Positions 1-7,178 of a DNA stretch of 17,531 nt are shown here, piece by piece (the stretch's first letter is position 1; every line of letters begins with the position of its first letter). A program made the translations under genes and the position numbers. This DNA comes from JBEIFW01 sp044370695 (GTDB lineage Bacteria > Actinomycetota > Acidimicrobiia > Acidimicrobiales > Ilumatobacteraceae). The notes under the pieces were generated by a model that had not been told where the DNA came from, did not search any database, and saw only the letters and a list, made by a program, of their open reading frames with translations. The stretch is taken from assembly GCA_044370695.1 (NCBI GenBank), contig JBILVB010000079.1, positions 1 to 17,531 of the forward strand, given 5' to 3'.

Positions 1-438
1 GGCTTCGAGACCGGTGCGAACGAGTGGCAACTGCGTGGCGGTGCCGCCGTCGTGACCGGGAACAACACGGTCCTACCCGGCGGCACGAGGAGCCTGCGAA
101 TCCCGAACGGGGCGGTGGCGCAGTCGCGCACCATCTGTGTCGGGCGGGGCGAGGAGGCGGTGCGCCTCGTCGTCGAGAACCCGGGCGTGCCCGGTGCGAT
201 CCTGCACGTGCAGGTCATCGTCCAGACGATCCCCGCCGGTGGCGCGGTGAGCCTTGCCGCCTTCGACGTCAACGGCGACCCCAGCCGCACGGGTTGGCGG
301 CCGACGCCGCGCATGACGTTCGGAGCGATGCTCAACGGCAACGGGCAACAGGCGCTCACCATCCGCTTCTCGACGCGGGGGACACCGGCAACCTGGCGGA
401 TCGACGATGTCTACGTCGATCCGTTCAAGCCGTACTGA
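1..438 (+). CDS. 3' end of a hypothetical exported-type beta-rich protein (5' partial)
   Basis: The frame is open from base 1 and ends at TGA 436-438, giving the last 145 residues of a longer protein. The visible part is rich in short alternating hydrophobic stretches (for example LRLVVENP-type and LTIRFSTRG-type strands), Gly and Asn, and ends in a W-R-I-D-D-V-Y-V-D-P-F motif. This looks like a beta-sandwich, carbohydrate-binding or adhesion-like C-terminal domain of a secreted protein, but that is inference: no catalytic motif, signal peptide or anchor is visible because the N-terminus lies outside the window. An internal GTG (52-54) could be miscalled as a start, but the same composition continues upstream of it. 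I do not recognise the family with certainty. Confidence 0.6.
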   Translation, partial: GFETGANEWQLRGGAAVVTGNNTVLPGGTRSLRIPNGAVAQSRTICVGRGEEAVRLVVENPGVPGAILHVQVIVQTIPAGGAVSLAAFDVNGDPSRTGWRPTPRMTFGAMLNGNGQQALTIRFSTRGTPATWRIDDVYVDPFKPY

Positions 439-509
439 CACACGCAAGGCAGCCATGAACGCGCCGCGCACCGCGGCCGCCACGTCGGCGACGTCGCCCT
501 GCCCTCAGG

Positions 510-524
510 CGCTCGGCCCGAGCG
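510..524 (+). terminator. possible hairpin terminator after the first gene
   Basis: A 7-bp inverted repeat (CGCTCGG / CCGAGCG, one base between the arms) lies 72 nt after the stop of the partial gene, in the 162-bp gap before the SnoaL-like gene. It could fold as a 5-bp stem with a 5-nt loop. There is no T-tract, so it is only a weak candidate. Nothing else is evident in the gap apart from the promoter hexamer at its end. Confidence 0.25.
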
Positions 525-587
525 GCCGTGCCGCCAGCCGCGCGCACTGCGGCGCGAGCGACGACCGGAGCCTCGGGCGGCCGCTGT

Positions 588-593
588 TAGCTT
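588..593 (+). promoter_or_regulatory. -10 hexamer TAGCTT of a likely leaderless promoter
   Basis: TAGCTT fits TANNNT and ends 7 nt before the ATG at 601, so transcription would begin at or next to the start codon. No purine-rich Shine-Dalgarno sequence fits between. The stop-like TAG inside it is unrelated to any gene. Confidence 0.5.
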
Positions 594-600
594 GCCCGAG

Positions 601-1029
601 ATGACCACTTCCGAGGACCGCTTCGCCGTCGGCGACGTCATCATCCGCTACGCCGACTCCATCGATCAGTGCGACTACGACCGATACGCCACGTGCTTCA
701 CCGACGACGTCGTCGTCACCGGGTTCACCGCACAACCGGTGGAGGGCCTGGCCGCCTACGTCGCCTGGGTGCGCGGCGCCCGTGACAGCTTCGGCCGCAC
801 CCAGCACCTGATCGGCAACATCCAGGTCAGCGTCGACGGCGACACGGCCCACATGCGCAGCTACGTGCAGGCCACCCACGAGATCCCCGCGGACCCCGAC
901 CACCTGCTCACCCTGTGGGCCGCCTACGTCGACGACCTCGTGCGCACGCCGGAGGGCTGGAAGATCCGGCACCATCACATCGAACGTCTCATCGACGCCC
1001 GCCGCCTGGCCATCAAGCCCCGTTCCTGA
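601..1029 (+). CDS. SnoaL-like / NTF2-fold protein
   Basis: A 142-residue protein with the layout of the SnoaL_4 (NTF2-like) group: an N-terminal helix with RYADSIDQCDYDRYATCFTDD (the usual helix then 'D..W..F..D' pattern, here D-Y-D-R-Y..CFTDDV at residues 25-37), a middle section with hydrophobic strands, and a C-terminal strand ending in a W-K-I-R-H-H-H-I-E-R pattern typical of the cone-shaped fold. Members of this superfamily act as small hydratases, isomerases, dioxygenase beta subunits or ligand binders, so the reaction cannot be told. ATG 601 is preferred to the TTG at 592 because a -10 hexamer ends at 593. The next gene starts 39 nt later with its own promoter-like hexamer. Length is normal for the family. 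Confidence 0.85.
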   Translation: MTTSEDRFAVGDVIIRYADSIDQCDYDRYATCFTDDVVVTGFTAQPVEGLAAYVAWVRGARDSFGRTQHLIGNIQVSVDGDTAHMRSYVQATHEIPADPDHLLTLWAAYVDDLVRTPEGWKIRHHHIERLIDARRLAIKPRS

Positions 1030-1056
1030 GCGCCTCCGACCGGCCCCACCCGGGAA

Positions 1057-1062
1057 TAGCCT
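1057..1062 (+). promoter_or_regulatory. -10 hexamer TAGCCT of a likely leaderless promoter
   Basis: TAGCCT (TANNNT) ends 6 nt before ATG 1069, leaving no room for a ribosome binding site. It is nearly the same sequence and spacing as the hexamer before the gene at 601. Confidence 0.5.
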
Positions 1063-1068
1063 GCCGGC

Positions 1069-2034
1069 ATGAGCCCCTCGCTCGACGCCGCTGCCGCCGA
1101 CCTCGCGGCTCCGGTGCTCGAACCACTGCGGATCCCGACGGCGAATCCGGTCAATTTCCGCGACGCGATGTCCGCCGCAGGGCCGGCCGTGCGGCTCGAG
1201 ATCGATGCCCTGCTCGCTCTTCCCGAAGGGCCTGGTCCGCACCCGGCCGTGATGGTGGTACCTGGCAGTGTGGGGGTGTCACCCAACCACGTGCTGCACG
1301 CCCGCACGCTGCTCGAGGCCGGTATCGCCGCCTGCCTGGTCGACCCGTTCGGTGCCCGGTCGGTGTCTTCGACGGTCGCCAACCAGGCGCAGTACTCCTT
1401 CGCGGCCAGCGCCTACGACGTGCTGGCCACGTTCCTGGTGCTCAGCGGCGACGGACGGCTCGACCCGGCCCGGATCTCGGCCCAGGGGCACAGCCGGGGA
1501 GGGGCCGCCGTGATGATGGCGGCCATGCGACCGCTGGCCGACGCCGTCGTCGGCCGGCGTGGTCTCGCCGGCGTCTACGCCGCCTATCCCTGGTGCGGCC
1601 AGCAGTTCGTCCGGCCTGCCGTCGGCACCACTGCGGTCCGGGCCATCATCGGCGAGCGCGACGAGTGGTGCTCGGTGATGGCCGTCCAGGCCCAGATCCA
1701 CGCCCTCACCCTCGTGGGCGCCGATGCGTCGCTGCGGATCGTGCCGGGTGCGCACCACAGCTTCGACCGTCTGGAGGAGGTGCACGACCTCCCTGAGGCC
1801 CGGGTGTCACCCAACGCGCCGATCGAGTTCCTGGCCGACGACGGCTCGATGATCGACCCGATCACCGGGATCCCCGACCCGGGCCGCACCGACGTCGAGC
1901 AGTTCCGCGCCGCGGTCGCCGCCGGGTTCGGTCAGCGCGGCGCCCGTCTCGGCGGCGCCGGCGATCAGCCGTCGTCGTTCCGCAACGACATGCTCGCGTT
2001 CCACCGCGACGTCTTCGGCCGACCGCCCCGGTGA
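1069..2034 (+). CDS. dienelactone hydrolase-like alpha/beta hydrolase
   Basis: A 321-residue cytoplasmic alpha/beta hydrolase. The nucleophile elbow G-H-S-R-G is at residues 130-134 (Ser132), the likely acid is Asp198 in G-E-R-D, and the catalytic His is His230 in G-A-H-H-S-F-D. The early strand P-A-V-M-V-V-P-G (59-66) and the following V-S-P-N-H segment supply the oxyanion region. The triad is therefore complete. The closest general pattern is the dienelactone hydrolase / acyl-peptide-hydrolase-like group; the substrate is unknown. There is no signal peptide. Start ATG 1069 follows a leaderless-type promoter. It lies in a plus-strand run with the NTF2-like protein upstream and an M20 hydrolase downstream (151-bp gap), which hints at a catabolic cluster, but this is inference. 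Confidence 0.85.
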   Translation: MSPSLDAAAADLAAPVLEPLRIPTANPVNFRDAMSAAGPAVRLEIDALLALPEGPGPHPAVMVVPGSVGVSPNHVLHARTLLEAGIAACLVDPFGARSVSSTVANQAQYSFAASAYDVLATFLVLSGDGRLDPARISAQGHSRGGAAVMMAAMRPLADAVVGRRGLAGVYAAYPWCGQQFVRPAVGTTAVRAIIGERDEWCSVMAVQAQIHALTLVGADASLRIVPGAHHSFDRLEEVHDLPEARVSPNAPIEFLADDGSMIDPITGIPDPGRTDVEQFRAAVAAGFGQRGARLGGAGDQPSSFRNDMLAFHRDVFGRPPR

Positions 2035-2185
2035 CGACGCCGCCGTCCGACCTGTGCTGGGCCTTCGAGCTCGCGGAGCGACGGCATCCGACCCCAGCGC
2101 TACTGGTCGGCCGAGCTCCACCACGAATCGCACAGCCGGCACCCCGACGGCTGACGATGTGCCAGCGGCCGGGCATCATGTCGGC

Positions 2186-3541
2186 GTGACCGGTCCCAGC
2201 ACGCTCGACGCCGACCCGACCGACGAGGTGGTCGACGTCCTCCAGCACCTCATCCGCGCCGCCTGCGTCAACGACGGGCGGGCCGAGTCCGGGCAGGAGC
2301 ACCGTGCCGTCGACGTGCTCGCGCAGGTGCTCGACGGTCCGGGCCTCGAGATGGAGACCTTCGAACCGACGCCGGGGCGTACGTCGCTCGTGGCCCGCAT
2401 CGAGGGCACCGACCCGGAGGCGCCGACGCTGCTGCTCATGGGTCACACCGACGTCGTGCCGGTGACGAGCGACGGATGGCGCCATGATCCCTTCGGCGGT
2501 GAGCTCCACGACGGCGAGGTGTGGGGCCGCGGAGCGGTCGACATGCTGAACCTCACCTCGTCGATGGCGGTGCTGACCCGGCGCCTGGCCGACGGCGGGT
2601 TCCGGCCCCGGGGAACGCTCGTGTACCTCGCCGTCGCCGACGAGGAGGCCGGCTCGGCACACGGCGCCGAGTGGCTCGTCCACCACGCGCGAGACGCCGT
2701 CCGGGCCGACTACGTGATCACCGAGTCGGGTGGGCTGGTGTCGCACCGTCCGAGCGGCCCGAAGGTCACGGTCCACGTCGGCGAGAAGGGGATCAACTGG
2801 GTGCGTCTGCGGGTGCGGGGAACGCCGGGTCACGGTTCGCGCCCGCTTCGCACCGACAACGCACTGGTGAAGGCGGCCGAGATCGTCCAACGGTTGCAGG
2901 CGTATCGCCCCCGTACCGAGATCGGCGACATCTGGCGCCGCTGGGTCGAGGGTATGGACTTCCCGGCCGAGCACGCCACCGTGCTGCTCGACCCCGAGCG
3001 GCTGTGGGACTTCACGCAGGAGACCCCGAATCTTGCGATGGCCCGACAGGCCCACGCGTGCACGCACACCACGTTCTCCCCCAACGTGATCCATGGTGGC
3101 GTGAAGACCAACGTGATCCCCGACGAGGTGGTGCTCGAGGTCGACATCCGCACGCTGCCCGGCCAGACCGCTGCCGACGTGGACGCGCTCCTCGCCGACG
3201 CCCTCGGGCCGCTCGCCACCGAGGTGACCGTCGAGGCGATCCAGACCAACCCGGCGACGGCGTCACCGATCGACACGCCCCTGTGGGACTCGATCGGTCG
3301 GGTCGTCGACCGGCTGGTGCCCGGGGCGATGCTCGTGCCCGGCCTGATCGTCGGTGGGACCGATGCGCGGTTCTTCCGGGAGTTCGGCGCCATCAGCTAC
3401 GGCTTCGGGCTCTTCAGCGACCGGCTCACCGCCGACCGGTACGCCGCGATGTTCCACGGCCACGACGAGCGGATCGACGTCGACTCGCTGCGCCTCACCA
3501 CCCAGCTCTGGGACCTGCTCGCCCACGACCTGCTCACCTGA
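2186..3541 (+). CDS. M20-family metallohydrolase (peptidase/deacylase)
   Basis: A 451-residue M20 (ArgE/DapE/CPG2-type) zinc hydrolase. Metal-site motifs are in order and intact: G-H-T-D-V-V-P (His87, with Asp89), G-R-G-A-V-D-M (bridging Asp119), D-E-E-A-G (catalytic Glu153 and ligand Glu154), E-S-G-G (Glu180) and a C-terminal H-G-H-D-E-R (His424). A dimerisation (lid) domain insertion with G-T-P-G-H-G-S-R-P lies between. The family removes acyl or aminoacyl groups from amides; the substrate here is unknown. I chose GTG 2186 because conserved sequence begins just after it, and the open frame upstream to 2054 encodes Arg/Thr-rich sequence unlike the family. A weak hexamer, CATCAT (2174-2179), lies 6 nt before this start. 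The selenoprotein gene begins 43 nt after the stop and may be co-transcribed. Confidence 0.9.
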   Translation: MTGPSTLDADPTDEVVDVLQHLIRAACVNDGRAESGQEHRAVDVLAQVLDGPGLEMETFEPTPGRTSLVARIEGTDPEAPTLLLMGHTDVVPVTSDGWRHDPFGGELHDGEVWGRGAVDMLNLTSSMAVLTRRLADGGFRPRGTLVYLAVADEEAGSAHGAEWLVHHARDAVRADYVITESGGLVSHRPSGPKVTVHVGEKGINWVRLRVRGTPGHGSRPLRTDNALVKAAEIVQRLQAYRPRTEIGDIWRRWVEGMDFPAEHATVLLDPERLWDFTQETPNLAMARQAHACTHTTFSPNVIHGGVKTNVIPDEVVLEVDIRTLPGQTAADVDALLADALGPLATEVTVEAIQTNPATASPIDTPLWDSIGRVVDRLVPGAMLVPGLIVGGTDARFFREFGAISYGFGLFSDRLTADRYAAMFHGHDERIDVDSLRLTTQLWDLLAHDLLT

Positions 3542-3584
3542 CGCTGCGGTTCCGACGGGCTCGGAGCTGTGGGAGCATGCGGTC

Positions 3585-4733
3585 GTGGCCGACCGTGACG
3601 TCAAGGCGATGACCGCCGACCTACCCGCCCCGGTGTTCGACGACGTGGCCTTCACCGTGCCGAAGCCGCTCGCCGAGGCCACGGTCGCGATCGTCACCTC
3701 GGCGTCGCTGCACCATCCCGAACAGCCCGACTTCTCCCCCACCGACGTGTCCTACCGGGTGCTCGACGGCAACCGGCGCGACTGGGTGTCGGGCCACTGG
3801 TCGCCGAACTTCGACGCCTCGGGGTTCGCCCTCGACCCCAACGTCGTGTTCCCGATCGATCGCCTCGCCGAGCTCGCAGCGTCCGGTCGCATCGGCCGGG
3901 TCTCGGACCACCACCTGGCGTACGCGGGCAACCAGTTCGACCTCGCCGCCATTCGCCTCGACGGCGCGCCCGCCGGCGCGGCCCTGCTGAAACAGTGGGG
4001 CGTCGACGTCGTGGTGCTCACCCCGGTCTGACCGCTGTGCACGCGTACCGTGAGTACGCTCGCCCGGGTCTTCGAAGCCAGCGGTCTCGTGACCGTGGCG
4101 CTCGGCTCGATGCAGGGCCAGATGGAGCGCACTGCGCCGCCCCGGGGCCTGTGGTGCGACTTCCCGCTCGGCCGGCCGCTGGGCAAGCCGGGCGATCCGG
4201 CGTTCCAGCACCGGGTGTTGGCCCACGCGTTCGACCTCGTAGAGCGGGCCGCCGCTCCCACCGTCGAGCACTTCGCCGAGGCGATCGTCGACGACGGCGT
4301 GTCCGAGGCGGCCTGCCCCCTGCCGCCTCGCCACGACCCTGCGCTACCGCCCGCCGTCGACGAAGCTCGCGGCCTGCGGCCGGCGTTCGACCGGGCCGTC
4401 GCCCGGTACGGCGACCGGACCGGCACGGGCCGGGTGATCACCGCCGATCAGGTCCCCGACGCTGTGGCCGCCTTCGTCCGGGTGGCTGACGGGACACCCT
4501 GGCGCGAGGCGGGCATCCCGGGGGTGCCGGCCCGCGTCGCCCAAGACGTGCGCGGGTACTACGAGACCGCAGCGCTCGCGCTCGTCGACCACACCCCGGC
4601 GGCCTGGGAGACCACCCGCTGGTTCCTCCACCACACCGAGGCGGGCAAGGCGATCGTGGCTGCGCGGGCAGCCATGCAGGCGGCGGGTGAAAAGACCCCG
4701 CTGTGGTTCTACCTCGTACCCAACGGGATCTGA
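3585..4733 (+). CDS. GrdB-family selenoprotein with in-frame UGA (Sec149, U-P-L-C)
   Basis: This reads as one 382-residue protein if TGA 4029-4031 is selenocysteine. Before the TGA are features of the glycine/sarcosine/betaine reductase selenoprotein B (GrdB-like) family: V-A-I-V-T-S-A-S-L-H, D-V-S-Y-R, V-V-F-P-I-D-R-L and a final V-V-V-L-T-P-V. The TGA then gives U-P-L-C (Sec149, Cys152), and the same frame continues with the rest of the domain, including T-V-S-T-L-A-R-V-F-E-A-S-G and D-F-P-L-G-R-P-L-G-K-P-G-D-P. Residues from about 240 to 382 form a C-terminal region I do not recognise. A SECIS-like hairpin follows the TGA. Start GTG 3585 is chosen; ATG 3609 is the alternative (374 residues). 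In clostridia GrdB acts in reductive glycine/betaine cleavage; short relatives in aerobes have no reaction I know of. Read conventionally, the gene would split into two truncated ORFs. Confidence 0.85.
4043..4059 (+). promoter_or_regulatory. SECIS-like hairpin for the UGA at 4029
   Basis: A perfect 6-bp stem, GCGTAC (4043-4048) with GTACGC (4054-4059), encloses the loop CGTGA. The loop starts 17 nt after the TGA and has G as its second base, within the published bacterial SECIS limits (loop about 16-37 nt from the UGA, G among the first two loop bases). Flanking pairs below two mismatches may lengthen it. It lies inside the coding sequence, as bacterial SECIS elements must, and would bind SelB. 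Confidence 0.65.
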
Positions 4734-4734
4734 C

Positions 4735-4755
4735 CGACGGCACGTCCTGCCGGCG
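4735..4755. terminator. candidate shared hairpin between convergent genes
   Basis: The 25-bp gap between the stop of the GrdB-like gene (4733) and the stop of parC (4759, opposite strand) contains CGGCA-cgtcc-TGCCG, extended by two further pairs across an A/G mismatch. It could work as a bidirectional terminator, but there is no T-tract on either side. Confidence 0.35.
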
Positions 4756-4758
4756 TGC

Positions 4759-7164
4759 TCACCGCATGCTCACCCAGGCCGGGGTGGCATCGAGCGCCCG
4801 AATCTTCGACGCGCTCGTTTCCCGGCCGCCGGTCGTGACCCGGGCGGCGGGCAGCTCGAGCACCGAGCCGTCGCTGTGGCCGATCAGCAGGATGGCGCTC
4901 CCCGGGAACACGGCACTCACCGATCCCCGACGCTTGTCGACCGGGGACAGGCGCACCCCCTTGCCCGCCCGGCCCTGCACCGGCAGTTCCTCGACCGGCA
5001 CCCGCTTGGCCAGACCGGTGGTGTGCCACACCACGACCTCGCTCCCCTCCGGCGCCGCCATCGCCCCGACGACCGCGTCGCCCGCCGCAAGCTTGATGCC
5101 CCGGACCCCGGCCGCGGACCGTCCCATCGGGCGGACGTCGTCGGGCACGAACCGGATCGCCTGCCCCTGCGCCGTGGCGAGCACGAGCGGTCCGGCGGGG
5201 AACCCGATCGCCGCCACCACCCGTTCGCCCTCGTCGAGCTTGACGATCGAGATGCCACCCTTGCGGTCGCCACCGGCGAGGTCGTCGCCGGCGATCCGCT
5301 TGATCTGACCGCCCGAGGTGACGAGCAGCAGGTCGGTCGCCAAGGCCGCCGCCGTGGTCCACCACAACACGGCCTCGTCGCCGTCGAGGGCGATCAGGTT
5401 CTGCTGGGCCGTCGGGCGCTCGATGGGCACGACCGCGCCCACGATGCGATGCAGCTGGCCGGTAGCGGTCAGCGCAACGATCTGGGCCGCCGTCGAGGTG
5501 TCGAGACGACGCAGCACCGTGCCCTCCTTGGGCGTGCGTACCTTCGCCGACGTGCGGAAGGCCTGGAGGTAGCCTCGATCGGTGACGACCACCTCGATCG
5601 GGTCGTCGGGCAGGGCGACCGCGGCCGGTAGGACCATCTCGGCGTCGGTGAGCTGCGTGCGCCGCTCGTACCCCTCGAACAGAGCGGCCGTCTCCTCGAG
5701 TTCGACGCCGACCTGTCGGCGCAGCTTGGAGGGCGACTCCACCAGCGCCTCGAGGCGCTTTCGTTCCCGGCGGAGCTCGTCGGCCTCCTTCTGCACCTCG
5801 ACGCGCGCCAGGCGGGTGAGCCGGCGCAGCGTGAGGTCGAGCACGAAATCGGCCTGGACAGCGGTGAGGGAGAACGCTGCGATCAGCCCGCTGCGGGCCA
5901 CGGCCACGTCATCGGCGGCACGGATGATGGCGATGGCCCGATCGATGTCGACGAGCACGGCGAGCAATCCCTCGAGCAGGTGCAGCCGCTCGGCGATCTT
6001 CTCGAGCCGCCGGCGGCTGCGCCGCTCGATCACCTCGACCCGGTGCATCACCCAGGCTTCCAGCACCGTGCGCAGGTTGTAGGCCTGCGGCACACCGACG
6101 GCGTTGAGTGCCACCATCGCCACCGCGACGGTGGTCTGCAGGCGGGTCTCCTTGAGCAACACGGCGATCACCTGCTCCACCGAAGCCTCGGCGCGCAGTT
6201 CGATCACGACTCGGGTGTCCTCCTCGGAGGACTCGTTGATCACGTCGCGTACCCCGACCAGCTTGCCCTCCGTCGCGAGCTTCGCGACCCGGGCGCACAG
6301 CTCTGACGCGGACGCCGTCGCCCCCTGGCTGTAGGGCATCGACGTGATCACGATGCGCTTCGCGCCCCGCTTCGCTTCCTCGACGATCCAGGTGCCGCGC
6401 ACGATCACCCGGCCACGGCCCGACCGGTAGACGTCGGCGAGGGCCGAGGCATTCACGATCGTGCCGCCCGACGGGAAGTCGGGACCCTTCACGATCGCAG
6501 CGAGCTCGTCCACCGTCGCGTTGCGGTTGGCGACCAGGTGGAGCGCAGCGGCGCACACCGCCCGGGGATCGTGGGGCGGGACCACGGTCGCCATGCCGAC
6601 ACCGATGCCGACCGTGCCGTTGACGAGCAGGTTGGGGAACCGGGCCGGGAGCACGACCGGTTCGGTCTCGAGACCGTCGTAGTTGGGTTGCAGGTCGACC
6701 GTGCCGGCGTCGACCTCGGCGAGCAGTTCGACCGCGGCGCGCGCCAGCCGGCATTCGGTGTAGCGCTCGGCCGCGGGCGGGAAATCCGGTGACCCGACGT
6801 TGCCGTGGAAATCCACGAGTGGCACGAGGGTGTTGAACGGCTGGGCCAGGCGGACGAGCGCGTCGTAGACGGACTGGGTGCCGTGCGGATGGAACTTGGC
6901 GACGGTGTCGCCGGTGATGCGCGCGCACTTCACGTGGGCCCGATCGGGCGTGACCCGGTTGCGGTCGAGATCCCACAGGATGCGCCGATGCACCGGCTTG
7001 AGCCCGTCACGCACGTCGCAGACCTGGCGGGCCCCGTTCACCGCCCGGGCGTACGCAAGGAAGGTGGCGCCGATGAACCCGGCCGCCTCGACCGGTTCGG
7101 GCGCCTCGGCGACCGGCGTGAACAGGTCCGGGGTGTCGGGCCCGGAACGGCGTCGGCTGGCCAT
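4759..7164 (-). CDS. parC: DNA topoisomerase IV subunit A
   Basis: An 801-residue type IIA topoisomerase A subunit that cuts and rejoins DNA in complex with ParE. Evidence: the segment V-R-D-G-L-K-P-V-H-R-R (51-61), the helix-turn-helix region ending in F-H-P-H-G, the catalytic tyrosine in A-A-E-R-Y-T-E (Tyr135), and a C-terminal beta-pinwheel from roughly residue 500. The H-V-K-C-A-R and P-N-Y-D-G segments resemble actinobacterial ParC more than GyrA, and no dnaA/recF neighbours are present, so I call topoisomerase IV rather than gyrase. A degenerate GyrA-box-like Q-G-R-A-G-K-G is at 730-736. In the quinolone-contact segment the usual Asp-Ser pair is Thr96-Gln97, while Asp101 is kept. ATG 7164 lies 13 nt after the parE stop and has a GGGGGAG ribosome site. 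Confidence 0.93.
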   Translation of the reverse strand: MASRRRSGPDTPDLFTPVAEAPEPVEAAGFIGATFLAYARAVNGARQVCDVRDGLKPVHRRILWDLDRNRVTPDRAHVKCARITGDTVAKFHPHGTQSVYDALVRLAQPFNTLVPLVDFHGNVGSPDFPPAAERYTECRLARAAVELLAEVDAGTVDLQPNYDGLETEPVVLPARFPNLLVNGTVGIGVGMATVVPPHDPRAVCAAALHLVANRNATVDELAAIVKGPDFPSGGTIVNASALADVYRSGRGRVIVRGTWIVEEAKRGAKRIVITSMPYSQGATASASELCARVAKLATEGKLVGVRDVINESSEEDTRVVIELRAEASVEQVIAVLLKETRLQTTVAVAMVALNAVGVPQAYNLRTVLEAWVMHRVEVIERRSRRRLEKIAERLHLLEGLLAVLVDIDRAIAIIRAADDVAVARSGLIAAFSLTAVQADFVLDLTLRRLTRLARVEVQKEADELRRERKRLEALVESPSKLRRQVGVELEETAALFEGYERRTQLTDAEMVLPAAVALPDDPIEVVVTDRGYLQAFRTSAKVRTPKEGTVLRRLDTSTAAQIVALTATGQLHRIVGAVVPIERPTAQQNLIALDGDEAVLWWTTAAALATDLLLVTSGGQIKRIAGDDLAGGDRKGGISIVKLDEGERVVAAIGFPAGPLVLATAQGQAIRFVPDDVRPMGRSAAGVRGIKLAAGDAVVGAMAAPEGSEVVVWHTTGLAKRVPVEELPVQGRAGKGVRLSPVDKRRGSVSAVFPGSAILLIGHSDGSVLELPAARVTTGGRETSASKIRALDATPAWVSMR

Positions 7165-7171
7165 CGCAGCG

Positions 7172-7178
7172 CTCCCCC
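7172..7178 (-). promoter_or_regulatory. Shine-Dalgarno GGGGGAG for parC
   Basis: On the minus strand GGGGGAG lies 7 nt before the parC ATG, and its first G is the last base of the parE TAG stop. It fixes the parC start and implies translation of parC from a shared parE-parC mRNA. It contrasts with the apparent leaderless starts of first-in-operon genes in the window. Confidence 0.75.

Noticed and set aside
2054..2185. Upstream ATG extension of the M20 hydrolase
   Set aside because: The added 44 residues are Arg/Ala/Thr-rich and unlike the family; GTG 2186 gives the usual N-terminus.
4029..4031. TGA as a true stop with two separate genes, or a sequencing error
   Set aside because: The downstream part lacks a plausible own start before the domain resumes, both parts belong to one family, UxxC is formed, and a SECIS-like hairpin follows. 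A second case in the window makes error less likely, though reads should be checked.
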